From: Paenibacillus periandrae
GTDB taxonomy: Bacteria > Bacillota > Bacilli > Paenibacillales > NBRC-103111
DNA length: 64,000 bases
Direction of reading: 5' to 3'
Assembly: GCF_022458865.1 (NCBI RefSeq)
Contig: NZ_JAJNMU010000023.1
Coordinates: 1 to 64,000, forward strand
Shown here: in pieces, positions 9,093 to 16,689 of the stretch
Layout: each line of letters begins with the position of its first letter
Position numbering within the stretch: position 1 is the first letter of the stretch
Notes under the pieces: model-generated
Told to the model about the DNA's origin: nothing
Database searches by the model: none
What the model saw: only the letters and a program-made list of their open reading frames with translations
Position numbers and translations under genes: made by a program

Positions 9093-9910
9093 AGCCTTTT
9101 TCTACGAAAGTTATTTGCATCAATCATTATAACATTAGACCAGATCCCAATAGCTTTGAGGAACCCGGTCTAAGGACGTAATAATGAAATGAAATATGTA
9201 TTCAACATGTTTACAAGCTGCCTCGGCTGCTCCATTGTAAGCTCAATATTTTCCTTAATATCTCCTTAAAATGTAATAAATAACCATGAATGGTGGCTTT
9301 CGTTGCCTAGCTTCATCTAGCATAGAATAATCTAAATCTAATGTAAGATTGCCATTACTCAATGAAAAAAATTATAACAGGTTACTCGATACTACCAGCA
9401 TCAGTACTGCTATTATAATATGGAAAGAGATCCGAATTAATAGAAGGAATTACCCAAGTTTATTGTACTTTTTTACCTTCAAACAAAACATCCATTTTTA
9501 ACCGCAATTCCAGCATGAAAAGTATCTCCTGTTGGGTTTAGCGGTTTTTGTGTTTTTTTATACTGGTAAGGAGCTTAATTGGAATAAACACGCAGTTTTT
9601 TATGGTGGCTCGACCCTGCAAACAAAACAGTGAGGATTCGAAGCGTGCACAACACCTTGTTGGCTCTCTTCTGCGGAAGGGATAACCACGTACAGAAAAA
9701 TGGTTTCTTTCCTTCGAATTCACCCATTGCGTACCTTCACTACAATAAGGAGCACCTATATGGAAACCTTAATCATTGCGCTGGCATGGATGTATGTTCT
9801 AGCACTTATCTATCCGCCACGCTGATCCTTACTGGCCACTTTCATGGCTCAACTGCTTACCGATTGGCTACCTTTTCTTGTTTTTACGTTTTGTTTTGTA
9901 AGCTGCAACA
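9093..9910. other. Gene-poor stretch
   Basis: No convincing gene is visible. AAGGAGCACC precedes ATG at 9760, which opens a 21-codon hydrophobic peptide (METLIIALAWMYVLALIYPP). Shifting frame after it continues another hydrophobic stretch (MAQLLTDWLPFLVFTFC), so this may be a frameshifted small membrane protein. That is a low-confidence reading. Confidence 0.3.
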
Positions 9911-9911
9911 T

Positions 9912-10373
9912 TCAGGGTGAATGGATCCGGGACACTTGGAACGCGAGCTGCAGCCTGATCAATGCCAGGACTATAATGGCATCGATCAGGCTGCAGCTCG
10001 TAAACATATGGTACAGCTGATGGCCCCCAGCCGATTCATCCCATAGCTGAAGCAAGGGATTTCTTGCATATTTCCTGTAAAACTCGCTTTGTCCTATCAG
10101 AACCAAATGCCTCAGTTTAACTACGCGCACCGACCTTAGACCTGTAGTTCATATAAATAAAGACTAGCAACACCATCACCACGGGAACCGTGTATTGTAT
10201 ATCCAAACTCTTAGACTAAGGCCATTTTTTCGCCAATATCCAACCAACGCAGATCACCTTTTTGTATTATGACTCTGGCAATAAATTTCAACCCACACTC
10301 TTTCCGCACGCGGACCATCCTAGGATGGATAATTTAGAACAAAGTGCAATTTGATTGAGTCACCTATCTTTTG
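9912..10373 (-). pseudogene. Decayed minus-strand genes (possible DUF2314-like piece and a small membrane protein)
   Basis: From 10373 downward one frame reads QKIGDSIKLHFVLNYPS, a stop, then DGPRAERVWVEI. The next frame continues as IIQKGDLRWLDIGEKMALV and stops at 10211. This resembles, from memory, DUF2314/DUF2185-type small proteins, with one nonsense codon and one frameshift. It is followed by a hydrophobic frame (YTVPVVMVLLVFIYMNYRSK) that ends early and continues in a shifted frame (HLVLIGQSEFYRKYARNP) to 9912. The consistent strand and spacing suggest two decayed adjacent genes. Family assignments are tentative. Confidence 0.3.
9944..10000. repeat. Very strong 57-nt hairpin
   Basis: Outer arms of 17 bp (9944-9960 with 9984-10000) are perfect. 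After one mismatch the stem continues with ATGCCA/TGGCAT, leaving a 9-nt loop. No T-run flanks it. It could be a bidirectional terminator, a transposon end pair, or a structured RNA. Confidence 0.75.
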
Positions 10374-10690
10374 CTGTTGACGTTCTTTTTGACTTGGGAT
10401 AAAAAAGTATTAGTAGATACGTTTTTTCTACATCCTCTAAGCTCCATTCCAAGCACGTCTCCCCTTTTTATTGCAAACATATGATTAGAAGTACATCACA
10501 ACTTTTCGATGTTGGCATAGAACTATCCTGCCATTTCGCTTAATTAAATTCCTCTTCTGAAGCTGAGGGGACGGGTATTGCGGCCTAGCTTGAATCAAAG
10601 GCGTCACTAAGTTAGGCATATGCCCGTGGACGTATGCCCATCATTTTCATATACATACATAAAACATGTGTGAGCAGAAGAGGGAGAACT

Positions 10691-11467
10691 ATGAGCAAGA
10701 ATCTGTTCGATATCCAGACCGCCATTTTATTATCCGCACTTTGCAGCCAAAGCTATCAACAGTTTGAAAGCGCCGACGGAACTTTTGTTCTGCCACGTCG
10801 TTACCAGTTGGTTACTGAATTTGAAGCCGCGTCATTTATAGGAAGAAAAGAACCGTTCGGTTTTATCGCCGAGGCAGCGGACCGGATCGTCCTTGTGTTT
10901 CGCGGAACGAATACCAAATCGGACTGGATATCCGATGCAATCGCCAGACAGAGCGCGTTTCCCTATGCGAAGAACAGCGGCTCCGTGCACCAGGGGTTTC
11001 TCGGGATTTACGAATCGGCTCGGCAACCCGTCTTGTCAGCCTTGCAGTCTCTTTCCCACCATAAGCCGCTTTATATTACAGGGCATAGTCTTGGCGGCGC
11101 GCTTGCCCATCTATGCGCCGTTGATACCGCAGTGAACAGTGGCTTCAGTGATCCTATCGTTTATACGTATGCTTCGCCTCGTGTGGGGAACGCTGAATTT
11201 TCGAGCACCTTCAACCAAATATTCGATCGGCATCGAATTCACAACACGTTCGATCTCGTCCCGCAGCTGCCACCCATTCTCTATAAATCTCCGAAAACAG
11301 GCGAAACCTACACCTACTTACACGCCCAAAAAAGCCGTGAGCTACATTTCCAAAAGGGATCTGTCGCCGCCAATCACGAAATTGCCAACTACTTCACCGA
11401 GCTTGCGCTGCAGGACCCCACATATGCGCAGCTGCTGTGCACAGGCAATCCCGGGTTGTGTCCATAA
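10691..11467 (+). CDS. Lipase class 3 family protein (alpha/beta hydrolase)
   Basis: A 258-residue esterase/lipase of the fungal class 3 lipase fold. The strand IVLVFRGT contributes the oxyanion region; the nucleophile elbow GHSLGG carries Ser133; Asp188 in HNTFDLVPQLPP and His229 in ANHEIANYF complete a likely catalytic triad. No signal peptide is visible, so it is probably cytoplasmic or released by another route. The start is placed at ATG 10691 because AGAGGGAGAA lies just upstream; an earlier in-frame ATG at 10634 has no ribosome site. It stands alone between a decayed region and the convergent oxidoreductase gene. Substrate is probably an acylglycerol or short ester. Confidence 0.88.
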   Translation: MSKNLFDIQTAILLSALCSQSYQQFESADGTFVLPRRYQLVTEFEAASFIGRKEPFGFIAEAADRIVLVFRGTNTKSDWISDAIARQSAFPYAKNSGSVHQGFLGIYESARQPVLSALQSLSHHKPLYITGHSLGGALAHLCAVDTAVNSGFSDPIVYTYASPRVGNAEFSSTFNQIFDRHRIHNTFDLVPQLPPILYKSPKTGETYTYLHAQKSRELHFQKGSVAANHEIANYFTELALQDPTYAQLLCTGNPGLCP

Positions 11468-11576
11468 CTATTTTCCGTGGTCGCTCGTGTTGAAGTCAAC
11501 AATCGGGATTCGAAACAAGCCCGCGATTTAGGGACTTTTAATAGTACGCAAGCATCGAGGTGTTTGTTATTCTTCC

Positions 11577-12704
11577 TTAATCCACGACAGGGAACCATCC
11601 TGGTATGTTGGTTATCATTCCCCACAAATTATCGGGAAGTACCAGTTCTTTTTGAGCTGTTCGGGGAAGTGTTGTTCTAATTTCTCTTTCCTGTCCGCTT
11701 TGTACCTTCTCAACCCATTTAGGCTCCATGATCAAGGCATGACCCATTGTTACTAGCGGGATTCCAGTCTCCAGTGCTTTAACGACATCATCCGGTGTGG
11801 AAAGACCGCCAACACCGATTACAGGCACTCGATTACCTACACGCTCCTGAACCATTACTACACGCGACTTATTACTGCTCGATCCTTCCCTCCTCGGTTC
11901 ACCCCAGAAATGATCCACGGAAAGATGGATGTAGTCTAGGTTCTGTAAGGCCAGAACATCCACGAATTGAAGAGTATCTTCCATTGTGATGCCAGGATTT
12001 TCTCTTTCCTCTGGAGAAATTCTGTAACCAACAACAAACGGTGATTTTGCATGTTTTGCAGCCACTTCTTTTACGCGTTTGATGATTTCAAGGGGAAATT
12101 TCATTCTCTTTTCTAATGTCCCTCCCCATTTGTCTTCTCTTCTGTTGGAATGCGGAGAGAAAAATTGCTGAATCAAGAAGCCGTTGGCACCATGAATCTC
12201 AACCCCATCAAATCCGGCTTCAATTACCCTTCGGGTTGCATTGGCAAATTCATCAATAGCATTTTCAATTTCCTCTTCTGTCATTGCCCTTGGGGTAGCA
12301 GATCCTTCACGCTCCGCCGCCACTGCACTTGCACTTAAAGATTGTCCTCCAGATAGAAAAGCCGGATTACTGATACGCCCCCCATGATAAATCTGGACAA
12401 AAGCTTTGGAACCATGTTCATGTATGGTGTTTGCCAATGTTTTTAGGCCTGGGAGCAGATCGTCATTGTCAATGCCAAAGCCGTTCTCGAGCAATTTTCC
12501 GTTTTGCGAAACAAGGGCACTGCTGGTAATCACGGCGCCAACACCCTGAGCCCGTTGAATATAGTAAGCCAATTCTTCTTCAGTAACTGCTCCGTTAGAC
12601 TTTGATGCCGAAAGGGCCATCGGCGCCATAATCACCCTGTTTTTCAACTGTACTCCCGATGGGAGCTCGAACGGCTCGAAAATAGATTTGTAATTGTTGT
12701 TCAT
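11577..12704 (-). CDS. NADH:flavin oxidoreductase (Old Yellow Enzyme family, YqiG-like)
   Basis: A 375-residue FMN-dependent ene-reductase of TIM-barrel type. Recognisable segments are FEPFELPSGVQLKNRVIMAP at the N-terminus, HGGRI, GANGFLIQQFFSPHSNRR (substrate and flavin contacts) and the phosphate-binding GVGGLSTPDDV near the end. Enzymes of this family reduce activated double bonds and nitro compounds and often respond to electrophile stress. The start is set at ATG 12704 with AGAGGAAC upstream; a longer reading to 12782 would cross an operator-like palindrome. It lies 78 bases after a TetR gene on the same strand and is probably controlled by it. Confidence 0.92.
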   Translation of the reverse strand: MNNNYKSIFEPFELPSGVQLKNRVIMAPMALSASKSNGAVTEEELAYYIQRAQGVGAVITSSALVSQNGKLLENGFGIDNDDLLPGLKTLANTIHEHGSKAFVQIYHGGRISNPAFLSGGQSLSASAVAAEREGSATPRAMTEEEIENAIDEFANATRRVIEAGFDGVEIHGANGFLIQQFFSPHSNRREDKWGGTLEKRMKFPLEIIKRVKEVAAKHAKSPFVVGYRISPEERENPGITMEDTLQFVDVLALQNLDYIHLSVDHFWGEPRREGSSSNKSRVVMVQERVGNRVPVIGVGGLSTPDDVVKALETGIPLVTMGHALIMEPKWVEKVQSGQEREIRTTLPRTAQKELVLPDNLWGMITNIPGWFPVVD

Positions 12705-12735
12705 GCTTGTTCCTCTTTTCTTTGAATTATTTATA

Positions 12736-12757
12736 TTAAGGACCTTTCGGTCCATAA
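12736..12757. promoter_or_regulatory. Operator-like palindrome between tetR-type gene and OYE gene
   Basis: GGACC TTTC GGTCC at 12740-12753 extends to 9-bp arms with a single mismatch. A related half site (TATGGAC, minus strand) also lies upstream of the TetR gene near 13396-13404. Both fit binding sites for the adjacent TetR protein. Confidence 0.45.
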
Positions 12758-12782
12758 TATACAAAAAAAAGTACACTTTCAT

Positions 12783-13346
12783 CTATCTCAAATTCCCTAA
12801 AATTATAGAAATGAAATCTATAATCCTGTCTTGATTTGTTTGTGCTCGCACCATCACATTTATCCCTTGTAAGGAGACAGTTAAAAATCGAGCAAGCTTT
12901 TGCGAATCGATTTTAGACTGAATAGAACCATTGATTTTACCAATCTCAATTGCATTTAAAAATGCATGTTCAACATCTTCGAAATCTTTTTCAATCATTT
13001 TTTGAAATTCTTTATCATGTGGCGCCAATTCGATAGCTTCATTTGACGTCATGCAACCTTTGCTAACAACATTAAGCAGGGCCATAAGAAATAATTCGAT
13101 ACCCTGGTATACATTCTCATTACTCAAATAATTATTTAATACCGATAGGCGCTCCTCGCGATATAAATCAAATGCTCTCACAAATAAATCATGTTTGTTA
13201 CCAAAAGTCTCATATAAACTACTTTTACTAAGTCCAGTAACATGTAGCAAATCATTTAGGGATGCCGCTTCATAACCTTTAGTCCAGAATAAAGTCATCG
13301 CTTTCCGTAATACATCTATTTCATCAAAGTTACGTGGACGAACCAT
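12783..13346 (-). CDS. TetR/AcrR family regulator
   Basis: A 187-residue repressor. The N-terminal helix-turn-helix (about 10-50; LNDLLHVTGLSKSSLYETFG, then NKHDLF) is clear, followed by an all-helical ligand-binding domain. An aromatic- and Met-rich second half is typical of small-molecule sensing. It is transcribed toward the Old Yellow Enzyme gene 78 bases downstream, so the probable role is autoregulated control of that ene-reductase in response to an electrophile. ATG at 13346 has an AAGGAGGTGAGATT site upstream. The gene borders an IS66 remnant on its 5' side. Confidence 0.9.
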   Translation of the reverse strand: MVRPRNFDEIDVLRKAMTLFWTKGYEAASLNDLLHVTGLSKSSLYETFGNKHDLFVRAFDLYREERLSVLNNYLSNENVYQGIELFLMALLNVVSKGCMTSNEAIELAPHDKEFQKMIEKDFEDVEHAFLNAIEIGKINGSIQSKIDSQKLARFLTVSLQGINVMVRAQTNQDRIIDFISIILGNLR

Positions 13347-13399
13347 TCGAATCTCACCTCCTTAAAAATAATATACACCATTCCGAACCGATAAGTCCA

Positions 13400-13753
13400 T
13401 AACAAAATAAATTATAGTCGCTGCGCTCCCTAGCGCACAAAGGATTGATCCGAGGAAGGGATGATCGGTTCCGTAAGTCTAAGAGAAACAAAGGAAGGCG
13501 ATTGCGAGGCAGCAGGAAGAGAGTGGGACTTCAACGCTCGAAGCCAATACCGCAAGTGATCTTTCGTCACGCCTTGCGCGTCGCACCAAGCTTTCATCGT
13601 CAGACCACTATCCTGGTAATCAGCAACACGCGCACTCCATTCTTGGTGTCGTTGTTCTTTTCGAGTCATGAGGCATCCTCCTGATTCATCGTGGTGACCT
13701 CATCTTCTCATAGATTCTGATGTAGTTGAAGGTGTGCTTGATTTGACGCTTAC
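13400..13753 (-). mobile_element. IS66-like insertion sequence remnant
   Basis: Read on the minus strand, the element begins at 13753 with GTAAGCGTCAAATC, which fits the GTAAGCG start typical of IS66 terminal repeats. It runs through the truncated TnpA and ends abruptly around 13400-13430 next to the TetR promoter region. tnpB, tnpC and the right end are missing. Confidence 0.6.
13430..13669 (-). pseudogene. IS66 family accessory protein TnpA, truncated
   Basis: Seventy-nine residues beginning MTRKEQRHQEWSARVADYQD, with the helix-turn-helix-like segment SGLTMKAWCDAQGVTKDHLR, match the N-terminal half of TnpA (orfA) of IS66 elements. Normal TnpA is longer and is followed by TnpB and the TnpC transposase, neither of which is present. 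The frame stops at 13430 where the element is broken. The left IS end is visible upstream near 13753. This is a non-autonomous remnant. Confidence 0.75.
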
Positions 13754-13982
13754 ATTCAAAATGAAACTATATTTAAACCAGTAACTGCCGTAGACGTAAT
13801 ATGAGCAAGACTTTGATTTTCTTAATACGGTTAATTCGACATCTGGTTGTATAATAAAATGAGCGAGCACTTGAACCTCCCTAGAAACTCATGTACACAT
13901 ACAACAGCGCTACCGGACGCGTCGTATTACCTGTCTCGTACGCAGAAACTTGTCGGCAAATGTTATCGGGGTACTGGAAATA
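13754..13982. other. Intergenic, nothing recognised
   Basis: This lies between the IS66 left end and the AlkZ-like gene. No ribosome site with a plausible frame and no strong stem was seen. Confidence 0.4.
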
Positions 13983-15176
13983 TCAGTTCATAGACTCTGT
14001 CACAATCGTCTTGCATCCGTTGAATAATGCAAAATTTTGAAAACAATTGTTCAAGGCTGTTCGCAATTGCTTTGTAGGCTTTATGTCGTTCTCGTACCAG
14101 ATGTTTTTAACAACGAGCGTCCCGGTTTTTCGCTCCGCGATTACCTCGGCTCGTCCGATGAGGCTTTCTCCGTATATTAGAGGCAACACATAATAGCCGA
14201 ATTTCCGTTTGATTGCAGGCGTGTAAATCTCCCAGGTGTAATCGAATCCAAACAATACGTTGATCAGTTTTCTGTCCCATATGAAATTATCTAGTGGGGC
14301 AATCAGCTCGCAGCGCCACTTCAGCGCCGGATTTTGCAGAACGGCTTCAATAAGCGGCAAGTCCTCCGTGCGGCAGTACAGTATATCCTTCAATTGTTCC
14401 ACGGTAACAGCAACAATGCGAGCTTCATACAACAGTTGGCGGAAAACCTCGTTGCGCTGCTCCGCTTTCAATCCCCATATGTTCAACCAGGCATCGGATG
14501 CACGATTCCATAAAAGGCCAACAGCGCCGATTCGACGCAGTACCCGCCACTTGTGATGCTCAAGCTCGCCCTCCAGCGGCTCCGGCGCATTCAGCAGATT
14601 TGGCTGTATATACTTCCCGGCGATATCATAGTATTTACGCGTTCCTTTTTTGTGGTGTATAATCAACTCGCCTGTCGAGTACATCTGCTCCAGCACCGAC
14701 CGGGATGAATTGTTTCCGCTGCTCCAGTGGATGGCCGATTGCCAAGTGAAATTTCCATCCAATTTTAGATCATCAGAACTTAGCGCATCGTGGTTTTGGA
14801 TGTGAGCCCGTACTTGCTCTGTCAACGCTTCCATTTCGGGATAACGCTTGGCATGTTGTCGGGCAGCCTGCCTATACCGCTCAAAATACGGCCAGTCCTC
14901 GATAGGGATAATGGCCAAATTCTTGTCGGGATAATCGACAAGGCTTCTATCTTGATACAGCAACTCGGCGAGCATGTTCTTGGTAACTCCTTTGATTCGC
15001 GACTGCAACACCAGTTCGGCGTTTTTTCCGCAAACATCGATGGGATCGTATTGAATACAGCCGACCTGCCGCACAAAATCCAATACTCCCTGCTTTCCGG
15101 TAAATTGATAATCGCCCAATAGTCCGTGCTTCAATAGCAGAAATTGCCGTGCCTGGCGGTTCGTCAATTGGATCAT
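13983..15176 (-). CDS. AlkZ/YcaQ-family winged-helix DNA glycosylase
   Basis: A 397-residue protein of the HTH_42/YcaQ family. Members are DNA glycosylases that remove alkylated bases and unhook interstrand crosslinks. The N-terminal LTNRQARQFLLLKHGL and VRQVGCIQYDPIDVC segments and the central GAVGLLWNRASDAWLNIWG are typical; the C-terminal part holds the third winged helix. The family's catalytic QxQ or QxD motif could not be placed with confidence. The start is ATG 15176, which overlaps the stop of the upstream GyrI-like frame by four bases (ATGA), with GGGGGCG ahead of it. Similar pairs of regulator domain and glycosylase are seen in antibiotic self-resistance settings, though none is evident here. 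Confidence 0.82.
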   Translation of the reverse strand: MIQLTNRQARQFLLLKHGLLGDYQFTGKQGVLDFVRQVGCIQYDPIDVCGKNAELVLQSRIKGVTKNMLAELLYQDRSLVDYPDKNLAIIPIEDWPYFERYRQAARQHAKRYPEMEALTEQVRAHIQNHDALSSDDLKLDGNFTWQSAIHWSSGNNSSRSVLEQMYSTGELIIHHKKGTRKYYDIAGKYIQPNLLNAPEPLEGELEHHKWRVLRRIGAVGLLWNRASDAWLNIWGLKAEQRNEVFRQLLYEARIVAVTVEQLKDILYCRTEDLPLIEAVLQNPALKWRCELIAPLDNFIWDRKLINVLFGFDYTWEIYTPAIKRKFGYYVLPLIYGESLIGRAEVIAERKTGTLVVKNIWYENDIKPTKQLRTALNNCFQNFALFNGCKTIVTESMN

Positions 15177-15421
15177 GTACACATCGCCCCCTTAATGAAA
15201 CAAACGGGAGTCACTTGCACATGATGATGGATGGCGAGGTTGCTTATCTCCATAAAGTTACTATTTGCTTCTTTCCATAATGATGGTATCCATTGGGGAG
15301 CTTCATTAACAAACCCCTTTCCTAATTTTCCAATAACCGAAAATTGCTCTTCTTCAATGATTTCAGCCACTCTTATTCCCCTATTCATTGGAAAATGCAA
15401 AAAACAAACGTATGTTCCCAT
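15173..15421 (-). pseudogene. GyrI-like effector-binding domain, N-terminal part
   Basis: An 82-residue frame whose middle (IRVAEIIEEEQFSVIGKLGK, then NEAPQWIPSLWKEANSNF) matches the beginning of GyrI-like/AraC effector-binding (BmrR-type) domains, normally about 150-160 residues. Identity fades after MEISNL and the frame ends in unrelated residues, so the second half of the sandwich fold is missing. Its stop overlaps the start of the glycosylase gene, so it may still be translated and coupled. No strong ribosome site is visible for the first Met. A decayed gene is more likely than a true short protein. Confidence 0.55.
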
Positions 15422-15684
15422 TATATGTTACCATTGTCTCAAGCATAAAACAAGAGCTATTGAAAAATAACTGCCCCGTTAACGCAACGAAGCTGCCGTT
15501 TATTACATTGGCAGCTTTATCGATGATAGGATAGTTGGAGACTTCCGAAATCAAATAGTTGAATTTAATACTTAGTTCGCCCTTGCAACTCTTAACCAAT
15601 TATTAAGAGAATTTTAAAGCATTTCTAGAACAACTATCTCTTTCTAAACCTTACAAAGTGCATCACTCCTATGCATTATTACGA

Positions 15685-16158
15685 CTATTTAGCGTGATCG
15701 TATTTCTGCATTTTGGAAAATTTCCACATCCCATGCGCACTTGAGCGACGAGCCATGTTGGAACCGCATCTGGAACATGTAATATCTTCAACAATCGGAT
15801 CTATCTTGTTTTGGACTTGTTCATTTTGGGGAGCTTTAGGAGCTTCCTTCACCAACTGAAGTTTTGATGCCATTTGTTTGGTTTGCAGCATCATTACAAT
15901 TAATTCACTTTTATGTATCAATCTTATCCGATTGGATTTGGCTAACTCATGAGCTGCCGCAGTGTAATCGCTATTGGACACGAACCAAGCCTCCGAAGCA
16001 CCATAATGGGCAATGGATGCTTGGACTTCTTGTACAGCTTTAATGTCTACGTTTTTACTGTATCTCTTCGCCTGCACGACAATCTTTTTTCCGCCTTTAA
16101 CGATGACAAGATCCGCCCCATAATCACCAGCAGACTTGGTTCCAGATTCCAGAGCCCT
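15685..16158 (-). pseudogene. Mrr-like restriction endonuclease with zinc ribbon, 5'-truncated
   Basis: The open frame reads SGTKSAGDYGADLVIVKGG, then KKIVVQAKRYS, the core of the Mrr_cat PD-(D/E)xK nuclease fold: D of GADLVIV, and QAK as the catalytic triad end. A helical stretch ends in a C-terminal topoisomerase-type zinc ribbon (CSRCGSNMARR) that lacks its second Cys pair. A stop codon lies directly upstream and no start is available, so the N-terminal membrane or DNA-binding part is lost. GTG at 16077 would cut into the catalytic core. It appears to be a dead gene, possibly once a type IV restriction or genome-maintenance nuclease. Confidence 0.68.
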
Positions 16159-16169
16159 TCAAGAACATA

Positions 16170-16358
16170 ACGCAGGATAAAATCGTGACGAAGACAGGAG
16201 CAACAGAGAGCCGTGTCGACTTACTTCATTTAAAGGTCATTATCATGGACAAGGAATATGCCAAGCAAGGGGTCACCGATACCATATCCGGTTTCATGAG
16301 ATCCCGGGATGTTTCTCCCAAAGCATTAAATTCACTTTCATACAGTCATTCAAAATGA
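16170..16358 (+). pseudogene. Ger(x)C spore germination protein fragment
   Basis: An open frame without a start reads KIVTKTGATESRVDLLHLKV, then IIMDKEYAKQGVTDTISGFM and RSRDVSP, and stops at 16358. This fits the N-terminal domain of GerAC/GerBC-type germinant-receptor lipoproteins, where a similar LxHLxVIVxxxExA stretch precedes FLLRxRE. About 300 residues are missing. The following bases to 16689 show short coding-like pieces (for example MSEIKDRLMERCKIILDNDV) but no intact gene. Confidence 0.5.
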
Positions 16359-16689
16359 AGGCAATCTTAAGTCAATGTCGGAAATAAAAGACAGGTTGAT
16401 GGAGCGGTGCAAAATAATACTGGACAACGATGTTTCTTTTTAATAGGGTAGAAGTAAATGCCCTAACAAAGGAAGGAACGACGATCATGCCCCCCATGCG
16501 ATCGGTGAATTGGAAGGGCTTGAGATCGACGCTGCAACCCTTGGGAAGAAAGGTCATTCAGGTATTCTGAAATCCAAGGCTACACGTGCAGCCTTTCTAT
16601 CCGATCAGACCCACCGGATTCAGATCGTCTATACCCCCAAAGCAAAACTTGCACTAGATATCATCAACTATTCGTTCTCGGAGGAATGT

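Noticed and set aside
9630..9920. 96-codon plus frame
   Set aside because: No ribosome site at its start, and its composition is unlike real proteins. A short peptide with a good site at 9760 in another frame is slightly more credible.
16510..16689. 60-residue N-terminal extension of the AraC-type regulator
   Set aside because: No ribosome site at 16510, while GGAGG sits correctly before ATG 16690, directly ahead of the first membrane segment.
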